Shown: positions 7,109 to 15,888, numbered from the stretch's first letter. The stretch: DNA of 26,516 nt from Methanobacteriota archaeon (GCA_002725475.1 PBPH01000058.1:1-26516); one strand, 5' to 3'. The notes: generated from the letters alone by a model not told the origin. Translations and numbers: made by a program.

Positions 7109-8848
7109 TTAGGAATGGGTCCAAATCATTTCTGAACTTTCAAGCCTTGCAAATCCTATTCTCTCAAGTTGGAGTATCTGCCCTAAGGGGTAGTCGTTGT
7201 TTTCAAGAAGCCCATTAACAACGCCCCATTCTCCATTTTTATCTGGTTTATTTAGGGCGAAAGGATGCTCCATCCCTGCTGCCAACCAGTGAATTATAGC
7301 CCTCCCGTCACTCTTGGTCAAACTAGTGATCTTACCATTCTGTGATGAATAAATCTGAACATCTGCAAAATCTTTCAGTCGTAGTAATCCATTATTTGAC
7401 ATTGCAAATTCATAATCATCTTTTTCAATATACACTTCGAATTCCTTTTCAACCTCTAATTGCCATTTCCTAAATCCAAATTCTTCATGTAGCGGGTGTC
7501 TCGGGATTTCAAGAATTTCTGGTATTTTCACATCTTCTTTAGTTAATGTTAATTTCACAGGTTCTTGAATGAATGATAGCCGAGGGGAATCTTTGTCAAT
7601 CACTTTTGCATTATGTGATTGCAGAGTAGCAAGTGGAATAGAGATGTCCTTCTCAGTAAGCGATAACTCAACCCAAAAACGTTTCATTGCATCTGCCGAA
7701 ATCCCCCTTCTACGCATTGCTTTGGCAGTGGGTAGGCGAGGATCATCCCAATCAGAATATTTCCCTTCTTCGATATCATTTTTCATCTGAGATGTTGAAA
7801 AACCTCCAAATTCATGGACTTTAACTCGCCCCCAATAGAGGGTTTCTGGATATGTCCAGCCAGTCATTTCATAGAGCAGTTGTTGTTTTCTTGTAGAATC
7901 CATCAAATCCTTTCCTCTTATGATGTGAGTGACACCTTGTAGATAATCTTCAACAGCACTTTGGAAATCTAATAGTGGCCAAACTCGGTATTTTTCTCCC
8001 ACCTTTGGGTGCGGTGTTGTCTGAATTCTCAAAGCCGGCCAATCTCTCAATGCAGGATTTTTATGTTCCATATTAGTGCAGACTCTAACAACCGCTTCAC
8101 CTTCTGAATAACCACCATCAGAATCATTCATCTTAATCCATTTTTCTACATTCTCGGTAGAGTCATTGTTCCGACAAGGGCAATCTTGTTTATCAATCCT
8201 GAACTGTTTGAAATCTTCACCGGAGCATGTGCAAACATACATGTGGCCTTCAGAAATGAATTTTTCAGCGAATCTAAGATATTCATCCATTCTTGCTGAA
8301 GCTTCAATGACGGTGTCTGGTTTCCGTCCTGCAAGCCATTTGAAATCATCTTGTATCCAATCGTATGCCTTCAAATCAGGTCGCTTAATTTTTGTATCAG
8401 TATCATCAAATCTGAGAATAATCTTACCAGAATAAATGTTAGCATATTCTGAATTAATGATTACCCCTCTGCTATGCCCCAGAGTTAGTGGGCCATTGGG
8501 GTTAGGGGCGAATCTAAGCACGACTTCCCCCTTCTTAGCATTCGGTAATTCAGGCAACCCCTCCCGACGCTCTTTTACACGCTTTTCGAGTGCCTCGGGT
8601 GCCTCATTCTCCAAAATTCTACGGACTTCTTCTGCTCCCTTATCAGCCCATATTTTGTTTGCCTCTAATACAACAGGCTCAATAATATTAAACAGAAATC
8701 TAGCGTGCTCTCGCAATTCAGGGTTTTCACCTAACACTCTTCCTTGTACAGAACCTGTTTGTCCTTTGCCATCGTATTCCAAGGCATTTTGAAAGGCATA
8801 CTTTCGAATCAGAAGTGTAACTTCATCATCTGGCAGCCATTCGCTCAT
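7109..8848 (-). CDS. gltX: Glutamyl-tRNA synthetase, archaeal type
   Basis: This 579-residue class I synthetase charges tRNA(Glu). In archaea it usually also mischarges tRNA(Gln), which GatDE then amidates. The N-terminal helical region (about 1-105) is that of archaeal enzymes. Residues 112-128, RFAPNPNGPLTLGHSRG, hold the HIGH-equivalent TLGH. RFDDTD (146-151) follows in the Rossmann domain. A C-x-C...C-x-C set (C206, C208, C223, C225) may bind zinc. The KMSKS-equivalent is STSQM at 351-355, followed by the family signature EEGKYSDWDDPRLPT and a C-terminal beta-barrel anticodon domain. The usual lysine of archaeal STSK appears as Gln (codon CAG), though this loop varies in archaeal enzymes. 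It is 57 bp downstream of rnhB and probably in one operon. Confidence 0.96.
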   Translation of the reverse strand: MSEWLPDDEVTLLIRKYAFQNALEYDGKGQTGSVQGRVLGENPELREHARFLFNIIEPVVLEANKIWADKGAEEVRRILENEAPEALEKRVKERREGLPELPNAKKGEVVLRFAPNPNGPLTLGHSRGVIINSEYANIYSGKIILRFDDTDTKIKRPDLKAYDWIQDDFKWLAGRKPDTVIEASARMDEYLRFAEKFISEGHMYVCTCSGEDFKQFRIDKQDCPCRNNDSTENVEKWIKMNDSDGGYSEGEAVVRVCTNMEHKNPALRDWPALRIQTTPHPKVGEKYRVWPLLDFQSAVEDYLQGVTHIIRGKDLMDSTRKQQLLYEMTGWTYPETLYWGRVKVHEFGGFSTSQMKNDIEEGKYSDWDDPRLPTAKAMRRRGISADAMKRFWVELSLTEKDISIPLATLQSHNAKVIDKDSPRLSFIQEPVKLTLTKEDVKIPEILEIPRHPLHEEFGFRKWQLEVEKEFEVYIEKDDYEFAMSNNGLLRLKDFADVQIYSSQNGKITSLTKSDGRAIIHWLAAGMEHPFALNKPDKNGEWGVVNGLLENNDYPLGQILQLERIGFARLESSEMIWTHS

Positions 8849-8905
8849 GAAGTCTCGGTTTCACTCCAATCACTTGAGCCTTCGTAACGTAGTCATGGTT
8901 AAGCC

Positions 8906-9643
8906 TTAGAAATCGAATAGATTTGTTTCAGGCAATAGTGGTTCTACACGTGGTCTAATTGGAATTTCAGATTCGTGGGCCTCACCCCAGGCTCTTTTTG
9001 TTGTTTTCCAGCACCAGCGTAGCATTTCATGGGGGGAATTGCCTGAAACAAGGGTGGGCAAAATTTCACGAGTTTTAGGGTCCGAAGGATAACCAGAGCC
9101 AAAATCAATTGCCTCCTTTTCACTCATTTCGTGAATAAATATTTCACGAGTCTGTTTTGCTATGATGGAAGCAGCACCTACAACTAGATGTTTTTCATCT
9201 GCTCCGTGTTCGCTTTTTACATCCCAGCCATCCCAAGGCCAATTCTTTAATCGAGATGCAACGTTATCTCCAAATCGTTCTTCGTTTACATCACAAGCAT
9301 CTAGATGTAATCTACCTTTATTTGGCACCTCACTAGAAATTAGTTCGTTAGAAATGTGTGCGAACATTTCCACTTCAAGATCATTTAATGATCGATTCGT
9401 CATCCAATTATCTATGTGTGCAGGAAATGCCAACAATTTCCGAATTCTCCAATCACGTTCTTCAGCCTGTTCGTTTAACCAATTGAAACAAGCCTCTCTT
9501 TTCTTGTTAGAGAGCAACTTAGAGTCATTAATTCCGAATTCGGCAAGTAAAATTATGTCTTCTTCGGGCAGTGCGAACCCACCTACTACCAAAGGGCCTA
9601 GGCAAGGTCCTCTGCCAGCTTCATCAATTCCAGCCAGCATCAT
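8906..9643 (-). CDS. rnhB: Ribonuclease HII
   Basis: This 245-residue cytoplasmic endonuclease cleaves RNA in RNA/DNA hybrids and at single ribonucleotides in DNA. The N-terminal GIDEAGRGPCLGPLVVG supplies catalytic D7 and E8. LHLDACDVN (112-120) supplies the third acidic residue (D115 or D118). VVGAASIIAKQTRE (154-167) is the conserved A-S-I-x-A-K helix, and GSGYPSDP (182-189) is the archaeal RNase HII signature. The C-terminus ends ETNLFDF, which loosely resembles a PCNA-interacting peptide. Length is slightly above the usual 200-230. It lies 12 bp after the stop of the upstream membrane-protein gene and 57 bp before gltX on the same strand, so a three-gene operon is likely. Confidence 0.95.
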   Translation of the reverse strand: MMLAGIDEAGRGPCLGPLVVGGFALPEEDIILLAEFGINDSKLLSNKKREACFNWLNEQAEERDWRIRKLLAFPAHIDNWMTNRSLNDLEVEMFAHISNELISSEVPNKGRLHLDACDVNEERFGDNVASRLKNWPWDGWDVKSEHGADEKHLVVGAASIIAKQTREIFIHEMSEKEAIDFGSGYPSDPKTREILPTLVSGNSPHEMLRWCWKTTKRAWGEAHESEIPIRPRVEPLLPETNLFDF

Positions 9644-9655
9644 GTTTAATCACCG

Positions 9656-11947
9656 TCATAAATCTAAATCAAATTCTTCATTACTATTTTCTTCTTCATC
9701 CATGTTGTTTTGAGATTTAACTTGCATCTCATCTGGAGTAGAAATTCCCACCTTTACAGGTTTGACTGCTCCCTTTACTGATTTTTTTGAAGTTCTCTTA
9801 GGTTTCCTTGTTGTTCTACCCGTTTCCGATTCTACTTTATCAAATAATTCGTTAGCAGGATGTGCTTCCTTCTCGGCAATCAACTCACTTGCAAGATCGT
9901 CAATCAAATCACTTTCTTTCGTTTTTTCGTGATGTATTAGTACCGTATTTGCGGCGTCCAGTAAATCTTCTGAAGGCTGCTGACGCGCTTTACTTTTTGG
10001 TGCAGATTTGGCTGTAAAAAGGTCTTTGAATACTTTTCCTGCAACTTTTGGAGCATCAGATACTACATTCATCAATGTCTTTGGTGTTGAAACAGAACTC
10101 TCTTTGAATTTGTCCATCCATTGTTCTGGCTTTTCTGGTTCAGGTGGCTCAGATGCTGCCATTTTCGCTTTCCATTCAGCCTCCTTTCGCTGTCGATGTT
10201 TCAAGGCTTGGAAAAGCCCTAGTCCTCCAATAATTGTTACTATGATGGTGAATATAAGACCATTAAATTCATTCCAAAATTCTGCCATTAAGATTTCTAA
10301 ATCTAACAAAAATGATTTTTCTGGTAGATTTTCTGGCCTGTAATCTTCAGCTAAATAATCGGCAGTAGTGATATTGCTGAAAATCACATTAGGTTTCAAA
10401 GTACTTTGCATTTCTACTGTCATTGTAATTGTTCCATTTGCTTCCGTATTTCTTGGAATATGCATCCATGCACGGAAAGTGAAGTTTACTCCAGGGGGGA
10501 TTTGTTCGATTTCAAAATAACGAGGAGTTCCTGTAACTGAGCCATGTTCTGCTTGTTCTGGAGGGATGAAACCATATTCTACATTCATATCTACGTGTAG
10601 GGAAACCTGTAAGCCATCATCACCATTACCAAGATTTCTCATTGTGAATGCTACTGAAACATTGTCCTTTGAATCAGTACTACTCTCTACGGCCCGTAAT
10701 TCCCAATCAACTAATGGGGCAACACGCAATTCAATAGTCTCACTACCAAGAATTTCCCCAGTAATTAATTTCAATGTGATTGTGGCATTCCCATGTGAGA
10801 ATGCTGGCACCATGTCTTCGACAGTTAGGGTCAGGGTTGCTGCTTCTTGTGTTTCATCTTTTTCTATTACAGTTGTATGACGACTTAATTCGCTATCTAA
10901 CCAACTTTCAGCATCAATATCAATTTCATATGTGTCTTGGAAATTTCCAGTATTGCTAATACTAATTATAGCACTACAACTCTGTTCAGGGTAGACATCA
11001 TTATCTCCACAGTCATCTTCCACAAATAGTTCCCCACCACGCTGCCAAACTATGCTTGAATCAATTATCAACATGACAGTCTCAGTCGGATTATATGCGC
11101 TCCATGCTATGACTCCAATCTTCATGTCCCCCGTGGTTATGGATGGCGGCTGGATTTCTATATCGATGGTTGTTTGTAAATTTGCACCAATCCCATTTCC
11201 CCCTTGGCCATTTAGATTATGAACGTTAAATACACCAACTAACCACCCATCGTGCTGATAGGATAGTTCTGGAGTAAATCCTACTAAAGGCAGGTCATTT
11301 GAATCCAAGGGGACCACGCGCGCAACTAATTGTGCGGGGGAATTTCCAGTGTTCCTTAGAGTAACGGTCGTCCTCTCTTTTTGCCCAGGTTCAAAACTCA
11401 TGTTTATGTCATTAGAGTCGAAGGCCGCTTGAAACCATTCATCGATTTCACAAGTGAAGTTGTAAGGAACTTGGGCGCTGTCAATACTTGAAATAGCAGT
11501 CAATTGGAATGGGTGTTGTACGAAGGCTAATGGGGAGCCATTGACAACTGGAGGGACATGAATTTCAAATTTAGGCCAACCTAGGCCACTAGGTGGAATA
11601 ATAATTTGAGTTGGTTGGTTACAAGGAATTGTTGTTCCGTTCCAAAAACATTCCCAACCGGTTTCTGTTGAAATTGTAAAACTAACAGTTTCTGTAATGC
11701 TTGCTCCATTACTGATATTGACAGTCATTGTAATTATGCTACCAGTATCAACATGTAGATTTAATCCGGAATTTGGCCCCCAAGATAGGTTACTGCTTCC
11801 ATTGCCATTTTTGTTTTCTTTTGTTTCTTTGGCCATTTCATTTGAAAATTTTAAGTTAGAAAATTCATTTTCAAACAATATTGAAAAATGTATTCCAGAT
11901 AAAATGATTAATACCGCAGGAATCATGATTATAATACGCCTGCGCAT
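9656..11947 (-). CDS. Membrane-anchored surface protein with repeated CARDB/Ig-like ectodomains and charged cytoplasmic tail
   Basis: From ATG 11947 the protein has 763 residues. It begins MRRRIIIMIPAVLIILSGI, a basic signal peptide or anchor. A frame extension to TTG 12007 would add 20 residues. Residues about 45-550 are beta-rich domains with CARDB-like signatures (VTLRNTGNSPAQLVARV; ISISNTGNFQDTYEIDI; FTMRNLGNGDDGLQVSL). Residues near 130-145, VPPVVNGSPLAFVQ, closely match VPPVVGGNPLAGVQ in the subtilase at 17034-21851. A single membrane helix at about 561-582 precedes a tail of some 180 residues, rich in Lys and Ala and ending in an acidic run (MDEEENSNEEFDLDL). Known for the fold: CARDB/Ig-like modules often mediate adhesion or act as stalks. 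Inferred: a cell-surface factor whose long tail interacts inside the cell. It leads the probable operon with rnhB and gltX. Confidence 0.8.
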   Translation of the reverse strand: MRRRIIIMIPAVLIILSGIHFSILFENEFSNLKFSNEMAKETKENKNGNGSSNLSWGPNSGLNLHVDTGSIITMTVNISNGASITETVSFTISTETGWECFWNGTTIPCNQPTQIIIPPSGLGWPKFEIHVPPVVNGSPLAFVQHPFQLTAISSIDSAQVPYNFTCEIDEWFQAAFDSNDINMSFEPGQKERTTVTLRNTGNSPAQLVARVVPLDSNDLPLVGFTPELSYQHDGWLVGVFNVHNLNGQGGNGIGANLQTTIDIEIQPPSITTGDMKIGVIAWSAYNPTETVMLIIDSSIVWQRGGELFVEDDCGDNDVYPEQSCSAIISISNTGNFQDTYEIDIDAESWLDSELSRHTTVIEKDETQEAATLTLTVEDMVPAFSHGNATITLKLITGEILGSETIELRVAPLVDWELRAVESSTDSKDNVSVAFTMRNLGNGDDGLQVSLHVDMNVEYGFIPPEQAEHGSVTGTPRYFEIEQIPPGVNFTFRAWMHIPRNTEANGTITMTVEMQSTLKPNVIFSNITTADYLAEDYRPENLPEKSFLLDLEILMAEFWNEFNGLIFTIIVTIIGGLGLFQALKHRQRKEAEWKAKMAASEPPEPEKPEQWMDKFKESSVSTPKTLMNVVSDAPKVAGKVFKDLFTAKSAPKSKARQQPSEDLLDAANTVLIHHEKTKESDLIDDLASELIAEKEAHPANELFDKVESETGRTTRKPKRTSKKSVKGAVKPVKVGISTPDEMQVKSQNNMDEEENSNEEFDLDL

Positions 11948-12035
11948 GACCTTCCGAGTTGGCGTAGTTCTTGAAGAGTTGCTCTTGCCTGTGTAAAGAA
12001 ATTTCAAAATTTGTCATTTTTAACGTATTCAATCG

Positions 12036-12044
12036 GATATTCTA
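12036..12044. promoter_or_regulatory. TATA-like element between divergent genes
   Basis: ATATTCTAA (TTAGAATAT on the other strand) is centred about 30 bp before ATG 12070 and 33 bp before the alternative TTG 12007 of the divergent gene. The core TAGAAT recurs in the gaps at 1074-1082 and 15889-15899. An 11-bp palindrome CTAAG-T-CTTAG at 12042-12052 overlaps it. Function is inferred from position. Confidence 0.35.
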
Positions 12045-12069
12045 AGTCTTAGTGGCCTTTTCGAAGCAC

Positions 12070-12417
12070 ATGGGAGGATTCTGGCCCTTCAAGAAGAAGC
12101 CCCCCGAAACTGAAGGCCAAAAAATTGTAACCTATAGTGCCGATGATAATAGTTCTGAAGAGTTACTTTCCGACAGAAGCCATATCGAAGATGAACAATA
12201 CAAAGCAGCTCTAGATTTGTTGACAAAACCACATATTGAAATGCCAGATGGTGGGGATCCCTCGGTTGTTGAAGTATTGAATTCTGATACCAGTTCAAAT
12301 TTAGAATACGTTCAGAGTGATGATGGATACTGGTATCTAAAGAAAGAAGATGGGACTTTTGATCCTCAACCATATCTGAAAAATAAAGACGGCTCTTATT
12401 CTAAATATTCATCTTAA
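12070..12417 (+). CDS. Small acidic protein of unknown function
   Basis: This 115-residue soluble protein starts MGGFWPFKKKPPETEG. The frame is also open to GTG 12052, which would add MAFSKH; ATG is preferred for its distance from the TATA-like box. After the short basic/aromatic N-terminus the chain is acidic and probably disordered. The end is aromatic: DDGYWYLKKEDGTFDPQPYL, then KNKDGSYSKYSS, two imperfect copies of a K-x-x-D-G-[TS]-[FY] unit that could form small beta-hairpins. No enzyme motif, signal peptide or membrane segment is visible. It converges on pheT with a 7-bp gap and is divergent from the rnhB operon. I do not recognise the family. Absence of stops, codon pattern and composition support a real gene. 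Confidence 0.65.
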   Translation: MGGFWPFKKKPPETEGQKIVTYSADDNSSEELLSDRSHIEDEQYKAALDLLTKPHIEMPDGGDPSVVEVLNSDTSSNLEYVQSDDGYWYLKKEDGTFDPQPYLKNKDGSYSKYSS

Positions 12418-12424
12418 AATATTT

Positions 12425-14185
12425 TCAATGGACAGGGTCTGGTATTAATCTCATCAGTGCTTCAACATCGAATTCACCCGCCTGAATAGGAACTCGCAAC
12501 TCAAATAATTCTGCTACACAGGGATCGATTTCGCCAATTGAACCAACAATTTCACCCCCGATTGAAACAAATGCGCCCCTTCCAGATAGCCATGGCCCCT
12601 CCCCCTCAGGAATTGGCTGATATGTGATTTCTAGTTCCTCATTATTTGAACCAAGATCTCGCAAAAATGCTTGTGCAAGTCCTTTTGCACCCGTGAAACC
12701 AGTGCCTACTTCGGCACAAGCCCATGCAACCCTTTCTTGATTGTGGTGGTCTCTGACAACTGTTCCCAGTTCATACACTCTTTGTGGTAGTTCATTGTGC
12801 CGGTTTGCTGCAAGTAGCCGAAGCAAACTTGGTAGCAAATATTGTCTTAGTATTGTATGCTCGATAGTTATTGGATTGTGTAGGAATGTAACTTCTGAAT
12901 TACTTTCGGCTCTAATTTTTGTAAATTGGTCGGCTTCATTTGATAATGTTAAGGATTGAATTTGTTGTAGTCCATTTCCCTGTAAGCACTCTCTCATTCT
13001 TCTCTGCAGGGTCATCTTAGCCAATGGTTTTCCTGCTATGCTTTGTGATGTTTTTGATTCTCCGAGATCTTCAAATCCTATGCCTGTAGCAATTTCCTCA
13101 ACCAAATCAATAGGATGTAGGATGTCAGAACGCCAGCGTGGCATCTCAATCAAATATTCATCCTCACCTACTGCAGCGTCGGCCCATCTTTCTCTTTTCC
13201 GAGGGCCGTTAGTTACTACTCTACGTCGGATAAATCTCCCCCCCATAGAATTCAATGCTACAGCAATTTCACTGTCACTGAATTCCCTTCCCAAGACTTC
13301 CTCAAGTAGCGGTTTTGGTAACAAATGAGTACGTGGAGATCCATTCGGTGTAGTCAAATCACTACCATCCCAGGAATTCAACTCGATGCTTTCTACAGCA
13401 CCGCCACGTATTGCAAGAGATAGGCAAACAAGGAGTAATGAAGCCTCGCAAGCACGTTCATCCCAACCAGTAACATCGATGAAAAAATCATTTGTTGATT
13501 CTGTAACGGTAGTATGCGCTCCATTGATAATTGGTGGGAATGAAAGAACATCTCCAGCCGCATCAAGAATTACGGGATATTTTTCAAAACCTTCCAATAA
13601 GTGGGCATACTCGACCCCCTTTGGGTGTTTAGTCAATATCTCTGAAATAGACATTTCATCATTCATTGCAAGTGGAGTAAATGAATATCCTGAATCTACA
13701 GTTACGACTCTGAAAGGTGGTTGTAATTTTGAAAGATCATGCACCCCTACAGAGGTTCTTTTTCTCCCCCTTCCTAATGCGTGGTGTATTTTTTCTTGAT
13801 GGTCCATAATGCCTTGAATAAATTCATTCCGGGCTTCCTCAGTATGTCCTGTATCAACACCTCTAACAATGGCTCCAAAGATTACAGGTCTCACCTTTTC
13901 CAATGACTCATCCACAGTCATTGTAATATCTCCTTTCGTAACCTTTAGTTCCGGAGAAGCTTCTTGCTCATGCAGAAATGTCCTTGCTGCAAAAGCCATA
14001 GTTTCAGCAGATAGCAAATCAGGTCGATCAGGAAAAACTTCAATTTCAACAATTTCATCATTGCACTTGCTAATTGAACAACCTATCAGTTCGAGTTTCT
14101 CGCTCCATTCTTCAGGGTCATGAACTACATTTACGTTGAGTTGTAATCGCCTAATTAATTCATGATTAAAGGTGACAGTTGGCAT
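12425..14185 (-). CDS. pheT: Phenylalanyl-tRNA synthetase beta subunit, archaeal type
   Basis: This 586-residue protein is the beta chain of the alpha2-beta2 PheRS that charges tRNA(Phe). It has archaeal/eukaryotic length, without the bacterial N-terminal EMAP-like domain and C-terminal anticodon domain. Visible motifs are EVFPDRPDLLSAETMAFAAR (49-68), HHALGRGRKRTSVGVHDLSK (134-153, the B3/B4 region) and FPPIINGAHTTVTESTNDFF (216-235). These are followed by the B5 domain, PRWRSDILHPIDLVEEIATG, which is the start of the pseudo-catalytic core, and YELGTVV. The partner gene pheS is not in the window. The ATG at 14185 lies 14 bp after the stop of the glutamate-synthase-like gene on the same strand, suggesting one transcript. 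Confidence 0.96.
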   Translation of the reverse strand: MPTVTFNHELIRRLQLNVNVVHDPEEWSEKLELIGCSISKCNDEIVEIEVFPDRPDLLSAETMAFAARTFLHEQEASPELKVTKGDITMTVDESLEKVRPVIFGAIVRGVDTGHTEEARNEFIQGIMDHQEKIHHALGRGRKRTSVGVHDLSKLQPPFRVVTVDSGYSFTPLAMNDEMSISEILTKHPKGVEYAHLLEGFEKYPVILDAAGDVLSFPPIINGAHTTVTESTNDFFIDVTGWDERACEASLLLVCLSLAIRGGAVESIELNSWDGSDLTTPNGSPRTHLLPKPLLEEVLGREFSDSEIAVALNSMGGRFIRRRVVTNGPRKRERWADAAVGEDEYLIEMPRWRSDILHPIDLVEEIATGIGFEDLGESKTSQSIAGKPLAKMTLQRRMRECLQGNGLQQIQSLTLSNEADQFTKIRAESNSEVTFLHNPITIEHTILRQYLLPSLLRLLAANRHNELPQRVYELGTVVRDHHNQERVAWACAEVGTGFTGAKGLAQAFLRDLGSNNEELEITYQPIPEGEGPWLSGRGAFVSIGGEIVGSIGEIDPCVAELFELRVPIQAGEFDVEALMRLIPDPVH

Positions 14186-14199
14186 CTAATTCCCCCCAA

Positions 14200-15774
14200 T
14201 TACTGGCCTAGCCACTGTGGCATTGGTCTATCGTATCCAGCAAGTCTTATTCCTGTCATATTGGCGGTGTCTGAATCCAGGGCTCGTAGGTGTTTTCTAT
14301 TTAGTTGATCAATTCCATCTTCACCTATTTCAATCAGAAGACCTCTAATTTCCGAGTCTAATTCAGATAACCAATTCTCTACGAAATCACTAATGCCCTT
14401 GGAATTTTTGGGTAATTCAGAGTTTTCGAAGGGGTTGGATACCACAAATTGAGCCCCAGCAGAGCAGACAACTAATGAATCTAAGGCAGAACTAGACCAT
14501 GGGATTGACAACCCTTGGAATACTCCCTTTCTTGTCAATTGATGCTCCCGTGCAGATAATCCCATCATTGGTAGTGCAGCACTTGCAGGAAGTTTTGCTG
14601 ATGTAGATGTGTTTGCAATAGTTCCATCACAATCCAGTGCAGCAGCGAATCTATGGATTAGTGAAATTCTATCAACACACCCTTCCAGTAGGATGAATTT
14701 TTCATCATCTAGTCTTGAGCGTACAAGGGTGATTAGTGCATCAAGTTCAGCATCATTCATTCTTGGTAGTTCATCAAGTGAGAGGACTGCGCCCCCTGCA
14801 CCACTCAAAGCTTCAACACAATCATGAATGTTGGTCTCAGAAATTTTGAGTAAATCTATGCTTCTCGGGTTGGAATCAACTATGCATGGTTGTCGATCAA
14901 TGAAAACACCTTTCAAGCCCTTTGCACTTGGTAAATAGGGCATTATTGGGAGAGGGAGGAGCATACCTTTCTCTTCGCCTCTGAGTTGTAGCAATGTAAG
15001 TAAATCAAGCGGTGCATGTTCGTGTAGTCTGGGGTTTCCTGTAGAAACAATTGTGATTGACTCAAATTGTGAATCAATCCCCCTGATTGGTGTTTCCACA
15101 ATGGTCGGATGGTCATCATCTGAAATAATCAGTGCGGCATCAGAATCGATTTTGATATTTAATTCAGAGAGGGTTTCGTTAATTTCAGAAAATGTTTCAC
15201 TATCAAGTGGGACACTCTTAGCCCCCTCGCCTGGTGGTGGGCATCGGCCATTGACAATGATCCTCCCGCCTTGCATATTTGTTCCAACGTCAGATGCCAC
15301 ATCCCCCATGACAACTAGCAACCCCCCTTTCATACCAGCGCCACATCGTTTTCCAGATGAGCCTCTAATTACAATTAGGCCACCTTCCATCCCAGCGCCG
15401 GCTTCTGCTCCTGAAGAGCCATGGACCAAAATCATCCCATCATGCATTTTCATGCCCAATCTAGCACCACATTCTCTCTCAACTACTAGTTTTGCACCAC
15501 GATTCCAAGCCCCAAAAAGTCCCGAAGCATCTCCTTCTAAAGTGAAATTTCCTCCTTCTGCACATATGGCGACCAGATCACTAATATCACCTAGTAGTCT
15601 AACTCTAGCTCCTATTGGCAGATGAGATGCAACCCCCATCTCTCCGTCACGTGGTTTTGGGTCATTCCCCTTCCCCCAACCAATTTTAATTGCCTTATTT
15701 GATTCAAGTGCTTTCTCAAGTAGAGAAATGAGCTCTCTATTCAATTGAATGCTCTTCTCTACCATCTCTCGCAT
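14200..15774 (-). CDS. Glutamate-synthase-like protein: N-terminal GXGXG domain fused to a degenerate FMN-domain-like region
   Basis: From ATG 15774 the protein has 524 residues; the frame stays open to ATG 15879 (559). After an N-terminal helix, residues about 83-177 form a GXGXG right-handed beta-helix with repeated G-x-x-x-G-x-x-M-x-G-G units (GAGMEGGLIVIRG; GAGMKGGLLVVMG; GTNMQGGRIIVNG), as in the GltB C-terminal domain and FwdC. The C-terminal half looks like an altered TIM-barrel: LSGAGGAVLSLDELPRM, an end strand LDSLVVCSAGAQFVVSNPF, then RGLLIEIGEDGIDQLNRKHL and TGIRLAGYDRP, like the tail of archaeal glutamate-synthase FMN proteins. The FMN loop GGTGASP and the Fe-S cysteine cluster are absent. 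The longer N-terminus is His/Tyr/Arg-rich, unlike the rest, and contains a promoter-type inverted repeat, hence the shorter start. Catalytic role unknown. Confidence 0.7.
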   Translation of the reverse strand: MREMVEKSIQLNRELISLLEKALESNKAIKIGWGKGNDPKPRDGEMGVASHLPIGARVRLLGDISDLVAICAEGGNFTLEGDASGLFGAWNRGAKLVVERECGARLGMKMHDGMILVHGSSGAEAGAGMEGGLIVIRGSSGKRCGAGMKGGLLVVMGDVASDVGTNMQGGRIIVNGRCPPPGEGAKSVPLDSETFSEINETLSELNIKIDSDAALIISDDDHPTIVETPIRGIDSQFESITIVSTGNPRLHEHAPLDLLTLLQLRGEEKGMLLPLPIMPYLPSAKGLKGVFIDRQPCIVDSNPRSIDLLKISETNIHDCVEALSGAGGAVLSLDELPRMNDAELDALITLVRSRLDDEKFILLEGCVDRISLIHRFAAALDCDGTIANTSTSAKLPASAALPMMGLSAREHQLTRKGVFQGLSIPWSSSALDSLVVCSAGAQFVVSNPFENSELPKNSKGISDFVENWLSELDSEIRGLLIEIGEDGIDQLNRKHLRALDSDTANMTGIRLAGYDRPMPQWLGQ

Positions 15775-15851
15775 ATGATTCCCTAAAACTAGTCCCAAAC
15801 ACTCATGTTCTTGATGCTGACGCTCGAGATGTACCCAATAATATCGAAAAT

Positions 15852-15866
15852 ACGCCCTATGGGCGT
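15852..15866. promoter_or_regulatory. 15-bp perfect inverted repeat between the glutamate-synthase-like gene and gap
   Basis: ACGCCC-TAT-GGGCGT is a perfect inverted repeat (6-bp arms, 3-bp centre). It matches the site at 17000-17014 (ACGCTC-TAC-GAGCGT) at 12 of 15 positions, and one arm difference is a compensated pair. On the minus strand it starts about 27 bp after the TATA-like box at 15889-15899, near the predicted transcript start. A further half-site GGGCGT is at 15925-15930, just before gap. It is probably an operator or leader hairpin. Confidence 0.5.
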
Positions 15867-15888
15867 TATGCGCTTCCATTGGTTATGT

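Noticed and set aside
7780..7800. Loss of the KMSKS lysine in GluRS (STSQM instead of STSK)
   Set aside because: The codon is clear, but this loop varies among archaeal GluRS and the rest of the enzyme is intact, so inactivation is not supported.
11874..12017. Short minus-strand frame starting ATG at 12017 near the anchored protein gene
   Set aside because: The peptide has no recognisable feature and overlaps the clear signal peptide in another frame; a uORF role cannot be supported.
15053..15625. Long open frame opposite the glutamate-synthase-like gene (190 codons)
   Set aside because: It is antisense to a domain-rich gene; its protein is Ser/Pro/Ile-rich without motifs, as expected for the reverse frame of GXGXG repeats.
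15775..15879. 35-residue N-terminal extension of the glutamate-synthase-like protein
   Set aside because: It is rich in His, Tyr and Arg unlike the rest of the protein, and contains the 15-bp inverted repeat related to another promoter site, so it is probably leader DNA.
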